Below, piece after piece: positions 37,232-46,186 of a DNA stretch of 64,000 nucleotides. Both the position numbers and the translations under genes were made by a program. The notes beneath the pieces were generated by a model. It had not been told where the DNA came from. It was given only the letters and a program-made list of their open reading frames with translations, and ran no database searches. The stretch is from an uncultured Lachnospiraceae bacterium. Lineage in GTDB: Bacteria; Bacillota; Clostridia; Lachnospirales; Lachnospiraceae. Position 1 is the first letter of the stretch, and each line of letters starts with the position of its first letter. The stretch spans positions 1-64,000 of the forward strand of contig CANSPM010000014.1 of assembly GCA_947648875.1 (NCBI GenBank). The letters run 5' to 3'.

Positions 37232-37460
37232 TAAAGTTACCTCCTTCTGGTCTCTGGCCCCCGCCTCACCGGGAGCAAGGAATTAATATATCACAGCTAT
37301 CTATGATAGCATACTGTTTCCTGAAAAGCAAGCAAAAAATACGCTACATTTATCCAAAACTCTGCGAAACTCTTAACTGTCAATATTACATTCCCGTTTC
37401 TCGCAGTCCGCGAAATGCCCCCGAGATTCACCCCCATACCCCTACGAGGGTGCCAGCCAC

Positions 37461-37643
37461 TCATTCCGCAGGTATTATCTCCTTTATATTCTTTTCCAGC
37501 AGCCGCCTGGCAATCATAATCTGATGACCGCAACCTCTGCATTTCAATCGGAAATCCGCCCCCACCCGGAGGACCTCCCACTCCCTGCTGCCGCAGGGAT
37601 GTTGCTTTTTTAATTTCAGAATATCTCCTATATTAATGTCCAT
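37461..37643 (-). CDS. DUF951 family protein
   Basis: 60 residues. INIGDILKLKKQHPCGSREWEVLRVGADFRLKCRGCGHQIMIARRLLEK (read in parts: KKxHPCGxxEWEVxRxGAD, CxGCGHxxMIxR) matches DUF951, a small Firmicutes protein of unknown role, normally next to ribosome or replication genes. ATG at 37643 with GAGGT upstream; the open frame extends 15 residues further. Two Cys-x-x-Cys-like pairs (C17, C36, C39) suggest zinc binding, unproven. Confidence 0.85.
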   Translation of the reverse strand: MDINIGDILKLKKQHPCGSREWEVLRVGADFRLKCRGCGHQIMIARRLLEKNIKEIIPAE

Positions 37644-37711
37644 TTCGCATACCTCATAAGCAATTTCCCGCCGGCACCATTCCGCCAAACAACATCCGGA
37701 AATCTACGCAA

Positions 37712-38551
37712 TCAGAAATGCCCTACCATAAAATCCTTTATTACACCCATGAACTCCCGCAGCAGGTTGTTGGGCAGCGTCCAAGGGTAAGAACTGGCCG
37801 ACAGGCCCTGCACATGTCCATAGCCCGCGCCGTCCGCCAGCCGCAGCGCCCGGAACATGTGGAAATTGTTCGTCACCACCACCACCGTATTTTCCTGTCT
37901 GTTCAGCAGCCTCCCGCTAAACTCCAGATTCTCACAGGTATTGCGGGAGGCCTCCTCCAGCAATATTCGCTCCGGGGCAATTCCCGCCCCAACCAGATAG
38001 TCGTACATACCTCTGGCCTCACTGACCGGCTCATTGCTGCCCTGGCAGCCGGATACGATGGCCACAGTCTCCGGATTCTCCTGTAAATAGACCAGCGCCC
38101 GGTCCAGACGGCGCTGTAGCATGTTGCTGGGTCCGCTTGCCTTCATCTGGGCACCCAGAATGATACAGTAATCGGCCCCGGGCCGGGCCTTGGCCCCAAA
38201 TTCCGAAAAAATCAGGCCCTCCACCACCACCAGCGCCGTCAGCCCTACTCCCACCAGTACGCCCCAGCCTATTTTGACCCAGCCGGGAAGATTCTCCGTT
38301 CTCTGCCCAAACAGCAAACCGCCCCACCCCATCAGGAGCAGACCGCCCAGTCCCCAGATCAGGAAAAACCAGGACCCAAAACTTACAAAAAGCAGGATAA
38401 AAAGGCAGTACAGCAGACACAGAATCCCCAGCCCCAGCAGGATTCCTCCAGCCCGGACGCTGGCCGGGCGTTTTTTCCCCCGCCGATATACATAGATGAC
38501 TCTCTTCGTCTTATTAAAAGGGATCAGTTCGTCCCGTCTCCTCTTGTGCAT
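37712..38551 (-). CDS. YdcF/SanA-like DUF218 membrane protein
   Basis: 279 residues. Basic N-terminus (MHKRRRDELIPFNKTKRVIYVYRRGKK), then about four membrane helices to residue 115, and a DUF218 domain (YCIILGAQMKASGPSNMLQRRLDRALVY, read in parts; later VVTNNFHMFRAL). DUF218 proteins are linked to wall or vancomycin-sensitivity functions with unknown chemistry. The domain has the usual G-x-x-M...R-x-x-R-x-x-x-A-x-x-L run. Alone on the minus strand, divergent from glgC. Confidence 0.88.
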   Translation of the reverse strand: MHKRRRDELIPFNKTKRVIYVYRRGKKRPASVRAGGILLGLGILCLLYCLFILLFVSFGSWFFLIWGLGGLLLMGWGGLLFGQRTENLPGWVKIGWGVLVGVGLTALVVVEGLIFSEFGAKARPGADYCIILGAQMKASGPSNMLQRRLDRALVYLQENPETVAIVSGCQGSNEPVSEARGMYDYLVGAGIAPERILLEEASRNTCENLEFSGRLLNRQENTVVVVTNNFHMFRALRLADGAGYGHVQGLSASSYPWTLPNNLLREFMGVIKDFMVGHF

Positions 38552-38678
38552 AATGCCCTCCTCAGAATTTTCTATATTCTACTATAACAGAAAAATACAG
38601 TCGCCTCAACCATCAAAATACAACACAATTCTTAAATTTTCTTATTCAAAAAGTATTTCGTTTTTTTGCATTAAGTAC

Positions 38679-38707
38679 TTGTTTATATTGTCCAGAAATG
38701 CTAATAT
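38679..38707 (+). promoter_or_regulatory. Promoter of glgCD
   Basis: TTGTTT (38679-38684), 17-bp spacer, TAATAT (38702-38707), about 58 bases upstream of the glgC start. An AT-rich T7 tract lies just upstream. Confidence 0.5.
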
Positions 38708-38764
38708 ATAACAAAGTGTGGTATGCAATTTACACCAAAAAAGTATCAAAGAAGGAGAATCCGT

Positions 38765-39973
38765 ATGGCAAAAGAAATGATTGCAATGATTCTGGCTGGC
38801 GGACAGGGCTCCCGACTGTATGCCCTGACACAGAAGCTGGCTAAACCTGCAGTTCCTTTTGGCGGAAAGTATCGAATTATTGACTTCCCCTTATCCAACT
38901 GCGTCAACTCAGGCATAGACACTGTCGGTATCCTGACCCAGTACCAGCCTCTGGTGCTGAACGAATACATTGGCAACGGACAGCCCTGGGACCTGGACCG
39001 TCTCTACGGCGGCGTACATGTACTCCCCCCCTATCAGCAGGCACAGGGGTCTGCCTGGTACAAAGGCACGGCAAACGCGATCTACCAGAATCTGTCCTTT
39101 ATCAAGCGCTACGATCCGGAGTATGTGATCATTCTCTCCGGCGACCAGATCTGTAAACAGGACTACAATGATTTTCTGCAGTTCCATAAGGAAAAAGGCG
39201 CGGAGTTCAGCGTAGCGGTCATGGAGGTTCCCTGGGATGAAGCCTCCCGTTTCGGACTGATGGTGGCCGATGAGAACGACAAGATCACAGAATTCCAGGA
39301 GAAACCCAAGAATCCCAAGTCTAATCTGGCATCCATGGGTATCTATATCTTTAACCGGGATATTCTGGAGAAATATCTGATCGAGGATGAGGCTGATCCC
39401 AACTCCTCCAATGACTTCGGAAACAATATCATACCCAATCTGCTGCGGGACGGCCGTCAGATGTACGCCTATCATTTCAGCGGTTACTGGAAGGATGTAG
39501 GGACCATATCCTCTCTGTGGGAGGCCAATATGGAGATCATGGACCCCGAGACCTCCGGTATCAACCTGTTTGACGAGAGTTGGAAGATATACAGCCGCAA
39601 CAGCGGCATGACCGGTCATAAAGTGGGTTCCAACGCCGTGGTGGAAAATTCCATGATTACCGACGGCTGCCGCATCAACGGCCATGTAAAACACTCTATC
39701 CTCTTCGCGGGAGTGAAGGTGGAGGCCGGCGCCACCGTGGAGGATGCCGTGGTAATGGGCGGGAGCGTGATCCATGCCGGCGCCACCGTTAAACACTGTA
39801 TTGTTGCGGAGAATGCTGAGATCGGCGTTAACGCCGTGGTTGGCGCCATGCCGGAGAACGACGAAAACGGCGTAGCCACTGTAGGCCCCGGTGTGCATAT
39901 CGGTGCAAGAGCCCTGGTGGGACCTAAAGCCATGGTAGAAAATGATGTAAAGGATGGTGAATCACAATGGTAA
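38765..39973 (+). CDS. glgC: Glucose-1-phosphate adenylyltransferase, catalytic subunit
   Basis: 402 residues; makes ADP-glucose for glycogen. Nucleotidyl-transferase N-terminus [35 protein letters not shown] (read in parts: [18 protein letters not shown]), YWKDVGT region near residue 245 and a C-terminal left-handed beta-helix. ATG at 38765 follows GAAGGAG; the open frame's 14 extra residues are not used. It overlaps glgD by 7 bp. Confidence 0.96.
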   Translation: MAKEMIAMILAGGQGSRLYALTQKLAKPAVPFGGKYRIIDFPLSNCVNSGIDTVGILTQYQPLVLNEYIGNGQPWDLDRLYGGVHVLPPYQQAQGSAWYKGTANAIYQNLSFIKRYDPEYVIILSGDQICKQDYNDFLQFHKEKGAEFSVAVMEVPWDEASRFGLMVADENDKITEFQEKPKNPKSNLASMGIYIFNRDILEKYLIEDEADPNSSNDFGNNIIPNLLRDGRQMYAYHFSGYWKDVGTISSLWEANMEIMDPETSGINLFDESWKIYSRNSGMTGHKVGSNAVVENSMITDGCRINGHVKHSILFAGVKVEAGATVEDAVVMGGSVIHAGATVKHCIVAENAEIGVNAVVGAMPENDENGVATVGPGVHIGARALVGPKAMVENDVKDGESQW

Positions 39974-41118
39974 ATACGAATCTGGATGCCCTGGGCATTA
40001 TTTTTCCCAACAGCTATGACAACCAGGTTCCCGAGCTGGTAAGCGAACGTCTGATGGCTTCCATTCCCTTTGCAAGCCGTTACCGCATGATCGACTTCCT
40101 GCTGTCCAGCATGGTGAACTGCGGCATTGACAATATCTCCGTGATTGTGCGCAAGAACTACCGTTCCCTGATGCGTCACTTGGGGTCCGGCCGCGAGTGG
40201 GATCTGACCCGTAAAAACGGCGGCTTGAATATTGTGCCCCCTTTCGCGGAGAAAACCGTGAAGGTGTACAACGGACGGGTGGAGGCACTGGCCAGTATTC
40301 TGGAATTTTTAAAAGTGCAGCGTGAAAAGTATGTGGTGATCTCCGATGCCAACATCGTAGCCAATTTTAACTTTAACGCCATGATTGACGCCCATGTGGC
40401 CAGCGGCGCCGATGTGACCATCGCCTATAAGAGAGAAGAGATTCCCTATGGATTTATGAATTTACAGCCCACTCTGACGACGGACCTGTATTACACTCTG
40501 GAACTGGATACGGAAAACCGTCGGGTGACTCAGATCAAGACCAATCCCAAGGAGCACGGGCCCCAGAATTTCTCCATGAATATCTATCTGATTGACAGGG
40601 AATTGCTGATTGAGCATATTGCCAACGCCTATGCCCATGGCTTCAGCTATTTTGAGCGGGACATTCTGGCTCCTCAGTTGAACGAGCTAAATGTGTGCGG
40701 CTATGAGTACACCGGCTACACTGCGCGGATCAGTGACAAAAACAGCTATTTCAATGAGAATATGCGCCTGCTGCAGGATGAGAACCTGAGCGCCCTCTTC
40801 GACCGCTCTCCCATCTACACCAGAGTGCGCGACGACAACCCCACCCGCTATATCGGCAGGTCCAGGGTCAAGAACTCCATGGTAGCTGACGGCTGCGTCA
40901 TCGAAGGTGAAATAGAAAACTGTGTACTGTTCAGAGGCGTCAAGGTGGGGCGCGGTTCCGTGGTAAAGAACTGTATCCTGATGCAGGATACCACGATTAT
41001 GAACAATGTGGAAATGGACTATGTGATCACCGACAAGGAAGTGACAATCTCCACCGGCAAGGAACTGAAAGGAAACGATACCTTCCCTGTGTTTATTCCG
41101 GCCTACAAGGAAATCTAA
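39967..41118 (+). CDS. glgD: GlgD, regulatory/non-catalytic partner of GlgC
   Basis: 383 residues. Related to GlgC but the catalytic N-terminal loop is altered ([38 protein letters not shown], read in parts), lacking the GGxGxRL nucleotide motif, as in the Firmicutes GlgD subunit that forms a mixed enzyme with GlgC and raises its activity. Beta-helix C-terminus intact. Translationally coupled (ATGGTAA overlap). Followed by a perfect 11-bp GACCGGGCAAA/TTTGCCCGGTC hairpin (41141-41167). Confidence 0.95.
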   Translation: MVNTNLDALGIIFPNSYDNQVPELVSERLMASIPFASRYRMIDFLLSSMVNCGIDNISVIVRKNYRSLMRHLGSGREWDLTRKNGGLNIVPPFAEKTVKVYNGRVEALASILEFLKVQREKYVVISDANIVANFNFNAMIDAHVASGADVTIAYKREEIPYGFMNLQPTLTTDLYYTLELDTENRRVTQIKTNPKEHGPQNFSMNIYLIDRELLIEHIANAYAHGFSYFERDILAPQLNELNVCGYEYTGYTARISDKNSYFNENMRLLQDENLSALFDRSPIYTRVRDDNPTRYIGRSRVKNSMVADGCVIEGEIENCVLFRGVKVGRGSVVKNCILMQDTTIMNNVEMDYVITDKEVTISTGKELKGNDTFPVFIPAYKEI

Positions 41119-41140
41119 TCAGATACATAAGCTGACAAAT

Positions 41141-41167
41141 GACCGGGCAAAACTTGTTTGCCCGGTC
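41141..41167 (+). terminator. Stem-loop after glgD
   Basis: GACCGGGCAAA (41141-41151) and TTTGCCCGGTC (41157-41167) pair perfectly around ACTTG. The bases after it are AAATTC, so a true T-run is absent, but the short gap before the next gene suggests that it ends the glgCD transcript. Confidence 0.6.
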
Positions 41168-41251
41168 AAATTCTAATATATGGGACTCTTTTTAAATGCT
41201 ATAGCATATTCCGGGAATATGCCGGGGCTCTAATTGAGAAAGGAAAACCTT

Positions 41252-41983
41252 ATGTCCAGGGAAACAGATCGCTTTATTGAGATTATCAAAGGAAGCAACC
41301 ACATTGTCTTTTTTGGCGGCGCCGGGGTCTCCACCGAGAGCGGCATTCCGGATTTCCGCAGTGTGGACGGATTGTACAACCAGCAGTATGACTATCCGCC
41401 CGAAACCATCTTGAGTCACAGCTTTTACCGCAAAAACCCCCAGGAATTTTACCGCTTCTATCAGAATAAAATGCTCTTCCCCGATGCCCGGCCCAACATG
41501 GCCCACCGGATGCTGGCCCGCCTGGAGGAATTGGGCAAACTGGATGCCGTCATCACCCAGAATATAGACGGTCTCCACCAGGCCGCAGGAAGCAGGAAGG
41601 TCTATGAACTCCACGGCTCCGTGCTCCGCAACTACTGTGAGGACTGCCGGGCTTTTTACGACCTTGCCTACGTGATGGACGCAGATGGAGTACCCCATTG
41701 CGGCAAATGCGGCGGTCCGGTCAAACCGGATGTGGTACTCTATGAGGAAGGACTGGACCAAAACACCATAAACGGCGCAGTCAAGGCCATCAGCCAGGCC
41801 AATGTGCTGATTATCGGCGGAACATCTCTGGCTGTCTATCCCGCCGCCGGACTCATAGACTATTTCCAGGGAGATCACCTGATTGTCATCAACATGTCTC
41901 CCACCCCGAGAGACCGCTATGCGGACCTGTGTATCCAGGAGCCCATAGGCCAGGTGTTCGGAGCGCTGGAAAATGTTTTATAG
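41252..41983 (+). CDS. cobB: NAD-dependent protein deacylase (sirtuin)
   Basis: 243 residues. NAD-binding GGAGVSTESGIPDFR, catalytic TQNIDGLHQAAGS, and the ELHGS motif are present; the zinc ribbon shows CEDC and CGKC pairs. Removes acyl groups from lysines. ATG at 41252 has AAAGGAAAACC upstream; an in-frame TTG at 41234 is not needed. Its last 6 bp overlap the 3' end of trkA (convergent). Confidence 0.95.
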   Translation: MSRETDRFIEIIKGSNHIVFFGGAGVSTESGIPDFRSVDGLYNQQYDYPPETILSHSFYRKNPQEFYRFYQNKMLFPDARPNMAHRMLARLEELGKLDAVITQNIDGLHQAAGSRKVYELHGSVLRNYCEDCRAFYDLAYVMDADGVPHCGKCGGPVKPDVVLYEEGLDQNTINGAVKAISQANVLIIGGTSLAVYPAAGLIDYFQGDHLIVINMSPTPRDRYADLCIQEPIGQVFGALENVL

Positions 41984-43354
41984 ATGAAAAATATCGTTCA
42001 GTGTATTCAGTCCGTGGCCCCTCTTGCTGATCACCACCACCCGGTCCCCGGACTGAATGCAGCTGTTGCCGTCCGGAATACTAACTTGCCCCTGACGAAT
42101 GATCATAGCGACCAGAATATCTTTTTTCAGCTTAAATTCCGGCTGTTTGAAAGCGACTCCCAGCTTTTTGCAATTGTCATAGGCAATAAATTCTATAGCC
42201 TCCGCCATACCTCCGGCCAGCTGGTACAGACACTGGATGTCATTGCCCTTGGCATTGTGTACGGTAACGTTCTTGACAAAGCTCATAACATGGTCCGCCG
42301 AAATCACCGCCGGAGAGATGGTAATATCCATATTGACCTTATTCAGCAGTTTCTCATAAGCGGTGGCATTGACCCGGGTGATCACAGACTCCACGCCGCA
42401 GGACCAGGCAAACAACGAGATCACAAGGTTCGCGTCGTCGCTTCCCGTCAGGGATACGCATACATCCGCCTTCTTCATCCCCTCTTCCAGAAGCACATCC
42501 GCATCCACACCGTCCGCATGGCTGATCTCCGCCTCCGGAAGGAGCTGTGCCAGTTCCTGACAACGTTTTCTGTCATTCTCCAGTATGGTGACACTCCTCT
42601 TATTCTCCAGCAGTTTTTGAGCCAGATAATAGGCTACGGTGCCACCGCCCACCAGCACGACTCGTCTGGCAGGTTTATGCGTCAGCCCCAGTTTCATAAT
42701 AATCTGTGAAATGGCAGTGTCCGCCGTGATGATGCCCACCACATCCCCGGGCTGTATCACAAAATCTCCCTTAGGTATATAAAGTTTTTCCCCCCTGGAC
42801 ACAGTGGCCACCAACATATCTGTGCCGAAAAAACTTTTTACTTCTCTGAGGGGCAAACTGCCACCGGGAATAATATTCCTGTCCATATTGATCCGGATAA
42901 TCGTGGCCACATCACTGAAATAGGCATCTGCCTTAACCTTCCCCGGCATGCCGATCTGACGGTACATCTCTTGAGCCGTGTCCAGTTTGGGATTGGTTAT
43001 ACAGTCAATCTGGAACGCCTGGGCGAAATAATCCTTATCTCTCGAGAGTTCCGGTCGGTGAATCCGGGCCACCGTATAGCGCGTGCCGCAGTTTTTGGCA
43101 ACCATACATGCCATCAGATTGATCTCGTCCACCGGGGAAACGGCAATCACAACATCTGCCGTGGATGCTCCCGCCTGCTGTAGGATCTCCTTGGATGCGC
43201 CGCTGCCGCAGACGCCGCTGACGCTGTAAAGATTGGTGACCGCTTCCACCCTCTCTTTGTCGCAGTCTATTACCACCGTATCATGTCTTTCCGCCGCTAT
43301 CCTCTGCGCCAACAGCGTTCCCGTCTGACCCAGTCCCACAATTATTATTTTCAT
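41978..43354 (-). CDS. trkA: TrkA-type potassium-uptake regulator
   Basis: 458 residues: two RCK N/C pairs, with dinucleotide-binding motifs IIIVGLGQTGTLL near the start and VVLVGGGTVAYYL near residue 232. Each half ends in a TrkA-C domain. Such peripheral membrane proteins gate TrkH/KtrB channels in response to NAD(H) or nucleotides. The channel subunit is not in the window; the gene follows a cation antiporter by 17 bases, suggesting joint ion control. Convergent with cobB with a 6-bp overlap. Confidence 0.93.
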   Translation of the reverse strand: MKIIIVGLGQTGTLLAQRIAAERHDTVVIDCDKERVEAVTNLYSVSGVCGSGASKEILQQAGASTADVVIAVSPVDEINLMACMVAKNCGTRYTVARIHRPELSRDKDYFAQAFQIDCITNPKLDTAQEMYRQIGMPGKVKADAYFSDVATIIRINMDRNIIPGGSLPLREVKSFFGTDMLVATVSRGEKLYIPKGDFVIQPGDVVGIITADTAISQIIMKLGLTHKPARRVVLVGGGTVAYYLAQKLLENKRSVTILENDRKRCQELAQLLPEAEISHADGVDADVLLEEGMKKADVCVSLTGSDDANLVISLFAWSCGVESVITRVNATAYEKLLNKVNMDITISPAVISADHVMSFVKNVTVHNAKGNDIQCLYQLAGGMAEAIEFIAYDNCKKLGVAFKQPEFKLKKDILVAMIIRQGQVSIPDGNSCIQSGDRVVVISKRGHGLNTLNDIFHL

Positions 43355-43371
43355 CTGCTTTTTCTCCTTAT

Positions 43372-44685
43372 TTATATTCCGCTGCTGTCCTGCTGACGCT
43401 CGCTCTGCCGTCGGACGCGACGGGCCTTGTGCTGTTCGATCAGCTGATAGCCCTTCTTTACCGTCAGCCCCTGGACCACCACTGTAAACAGAATGGTTAC
43501 ATACGCCGTATTCAGTACCACCAAATAAGTCTCCTGGCTCAGAAGTTCCCTGGTACTCATGGCCAGGGCCAGAGACAATCCGCCTTTCAACGCGCTCCAG
43601 GTCATCAGTGATACAAATTCCATCATACTGTAACTACTGGGGATTTTGTGCTTGCCCAGCAGCACACTGGAAAGGGCCACCCCGGCAAAACGAGACAGAA
43701 TCACCGCCACCACAGACACGGGCACAATAAAGAGGATGTGGGAACTGATATGTACATTTAATACTGACAGCCCAATCATCACAAACAGAACGGCATTCAG
43801 GATGCTATCCAATATCTCCCAGAAGTCCACATACAGATTATGGGGATCATATACCTGGCGCTTTCGCTCCTGAGCCCCCATTACATAGGCAAAATACATG
43901 CCGCACACCACCGAGGCAATGACCCCTGAAAATCCGAAGTGCTCGCAGACCGCGTAAACCAGCGCCACGTCCAGCACACTGATCAGAATCTGCCGCACCG
44001 GCTCCCGCGTCAGCCTCATCAGCCGCCCCAGGAGAAAAGATATGACCAGTGCCACCGCCAGCGCGCCCACTACCTCCTTGAGCATCACCACCAGAAAATT
44101 GCTCTCGCCGCTGTGTCCCACGATGCTCTTAAAAAAAACAAAAAGTGCTACACCCGTTCCGTCATTAAAGAGAGACTCGCTCTCGATCACAGAAGTCACA
44201 TTCTTGGACAGTCCCAGTTTGTTCAATATGCCCGTGGCCGCTATGGGGTCCGTGGGAGACACGATGCATCCCAGCAAAATGCACAGCCAAATATCCACCG
44301 GCACCTGAAACAGCCTGGCCGCGCCCCAGAATAAAGCGCCGTACAACAAAGAGGAAATCACTGTGGTCAGCAGCGCCAGCAGACTGATCGCTTTCAGATT
44401 CTGCCTGAATTTCCGCAGATTTACCTTACTGGCCCCGGCAAACAGCATAAAGCAGAGCACGGTATCCAGCAAATACGCCTCAAACTCAAAACTGGCGATC
44501 TGGTGTAGGGGTTTTGACAGAGATTCCCCGGGAACCAGCATGTCCACAAGCAGCAATAACACGCTGATAACCAGTGAGAAGAGAACCAGTGAAATATCAC
44601 TCTGCAAGTGAATCCATTTTTCATTGACCAGGCCGATCCCCACTATAAAAACTAAAATGACAATTACAAAACCCATGATACTCAT
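43372..44685 (-). CDS. CPA1-type cation/proton antiporter
   Basis: 437 residues, about 12 membrane helices. The segments GCIVSPTDPIAATGIL and ESLFNDGTGVALFVFF contain the conserved ion-binding Asp residues of CPA1/NhaP-like exchangers (TDP and ND motifs). ATG at 44685 with AGGAG eleven bases upstream; an upstream ATG at 44694 lies too close to that site. Probable Na+/H+ or K+/H+ exchange, likely with the TrkA protein 17 bases downstream as regulator. Substrate cannot be fixed from sequence. Confidence 0.9.
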   Translation of the reverse strand: MSIMGFVIVILVFIVGIGLVNEKWIHLQSDISLVLFSLVISVLLLLVDMLVPGESLSKPLHQIASFEFEAYLLDTVLCFMLFAGASKVNLRKFRQNLKAISLLALLTTVISSLLYGALFWGAARLFQVPVDIWLCILLGCIVSPTDPIAATGILNKLGLSKNVTSVIESESLFNDGTGVALFVFFKSIVGHSGESNFLVVMLKEVVGALAVALVISFLLGRLMRLTREPVRQILISVLDVALVYAVCEHFGFSGVIASVVCGMYFAYVMGAQERKRQVYDPHNLYVDFWEILDSILNAVLFVMIGLSVLNVHISSHILFIVPVSVVAVILSRFAGVALSSVLLGKHKIPSSYSMMEFVSLMTWSALKGGLSLALAMSTRELLSQETYLVVLNTAYVTILFTVVVQGLTVKKGYQLIEQHKARRVRRQSERQQDSSGI

Positions 44686-44788
44686 TTTCGGCATGTCTCC
44701 TCTCAGCAATAGAATCCACGCTCCGCGCGGATTCTATTGTCATGAATAAAAAAAGCCCCAATCGCCGTCTACAATCAAGGCTCCCTTC

Positions 44789-45664
44789 CTATTTCTTTCT
44801 TCTGCTCCGCCTCTTCAGTCTCATTTTTACCCAGACAGACAGCACAATCAGGCCTGCTCCCAGCACGGCAGAGAGCATTCCCAGAATCAGGAGCATATTG
44901 CCCACCGGGGCAAAAAACAGTTCCATCACATTGCTCCGCATATTTATGGCATGATTTATTGCGTCTGCCAGTAGCTCACAGGCCGCCGCCGCCAGACAAT
45001 CCATAACACCCAGCACCAGAAGCGCCATACCATAAATTTTGTGTCCGCTGAAACTATGTCCATTGAGAAACCATAATCCGGCACATCCTCCCACTGCCAG
45101 CAATGCCGCAAGCGCCAGAAACCAATCGGACAATATCACCCCTGCCAAGCCGAATATTCCAGGCTTTTTTTCGCGGTAATGCTCCAGAATAAACCTCTCG
45201 TCCAGCCCCAGATTATCCCATATTATTTCATATCGCTCCATATCTTCGGCCGTGACATGATATCCTAAATCCCGGCTGACTTCCTCCCGGTATGTCTCCT
45301 CCAGCGCGGCGATATCCACAAAGTCAATCCTGCCTTTTCCGGTCTTTTTCAGCAAATCTTCACGATAATCCCGTATTTTTGACGCAATAAAGTCTCTGGT
45401 GTATTCTGCGTCCAGCAGATTAATGGCCCCCTGCTCCTCTATACCGGGAGTCTGCACCATCACCACAAAAAACTGTGCCATGGACATGCGGTCCGCGATC
45501 TTCGTAATTTGCATCTGGGAAAGCTCCCACTCTGTGGCCAGGATTTCAATAGCCTCATCCCGCAGTCCAAAGCGCAGGCTTCCGGCAAAGCTGCCTGTCA
45601 GTCCGATCAGACAGATAATTATACTAAAAACAATCGTTATTACTGTTCTCTTTCTGTGGTTCAT
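44789..45664 (-). CDS. Uncharacterised membrane protein
   Basis: 291 residues, not recognised. One N-terminal membrane helix, an external or cytosolic domain of about 150 residues (SLRFGLRDEAIEILATEWELSQMQ, read in parts; GYHVTAEDMERYEIIWDNLGLDERF), then three helices and a very basic tail (KMRLKRRSRRKK). The acid-rich middle has no cysteine or known motif. Monocistronic, located between the antiporter gene and the tRNA pair. Confidence 0.72.
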   Translation of the reverse strand: MNHRKRTVITIVFSIIICLIGLTGSFAGSLRFGLRDEAIEILATEWELSQMQITKIADRMSMAQFFVVMVQTPGIEEQGAINLLDAEYTRDFIASKIRDYREDLLKKTGKGRIDFVDIAALEETYREEVSRDLGYHVTAEDMERYEIIWDNLGLDERFILEHYREKKPGIFGLAGVILSDWFLALAALLAVGGCAGLWFLNGHSFSGHKIYGMALLVLGVMDCLAAAACELLADAINHAINMRSNVMELFFAPVGNMLLILGMLSAVLGAGLIVLSVWVKMRLKRRSRRKK

Positions 45665-45762
45665 TTTGATCCTTCTCTACTCTCTCCAATATCATAGCAA
45701 TTCTAAAACGCATAATCAGAGTTATCGTAAAAAAGGACCCCGAACTTGCGGGATCCCTTAAG

Positions 45763-45833
45763 AGGTGCGAGCCGGATTTGAACCGGCGATAACGGTGTTG
45801 CAGACCGGGGCCTTACCACTTGGCTATCGCACC
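45763..45833 (-). tRNA. tRNA-Cys (GCA)
   Basis: 71-nt cloverleaf on the minus strand. Acceptor GGTGCGA pairs with TCGCACC; the anticodon loop CTGCAAC gives anticodon GCA; T-loop GGTTCAAATCC. No encoded CCA. Follows tRNA-Glu by nine bases. Confidence 0.95.
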
Positions 45834-45842
45834 ATGCATAAA

Positions 45843-45914
45843 TGACTCCAACGGGAATCGAACCCGTGTTACCGCCGTGAAAGGGCGATGTCTTAACCGC
45901 TTGACCATGGAGCC
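45843..45914 (-). tRNA. tRNA-Glu (UUC)
   Basis: 72-nt cloverleaf on the minus strand. Acceptor GGCTCCA pairs with TGGAGTC, discriminator A. Anticodon loop CTTTCAC, anticodon TTC; T-loop GGTTCGATTCC. No encoded CCA. First of a Glu-Cys pair. Confidence 0.96.
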
Positions 45915-46048
45915 ATATCACAGGACGGCATTACAAAATCTGGAATGTTATCAACCAAAATGCGACCTAACAAATGTATGTTACCACAGAATCACATTTT
46001 TTGCAATAGGAAATATTAAATTTTTTCAGATTAATGAATCTTCTGCCT

Positions 46049-46084
46049 GTAAGGCCAATGCAGACTTCACCGCACCGGCCTTAC
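46049..46084 (-). terminator. Stem-loop downstream of the kinase-DegV gene
   Basis: GTAAGGCC (46049-46056) and GGCCTTAC (46077-46084) form an 8-bp stem with a 20-base loop. It lies 103 bases past the stop, in a 272-bp gene-free gap; a weak T-rich tract follows some 25 bases further. Possible end of the export-locus transcript. Confidence 0.35.
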
Positions 46085-46186
46085 ATATTCCCACTTCACG
46101 GCTCCCTTAACAACAAGTACACCGTACACCAGAGATGCCGTCCTCTTCTCTGTAGGAGTACCCCGCCAATATGCCGCGACGGGAAC

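Noticed and set aside
38909..39898. 329-codon minus-strand frame opposite glgC
   Set aside because: Antisense to a well-supported gene, and lacks any domain.
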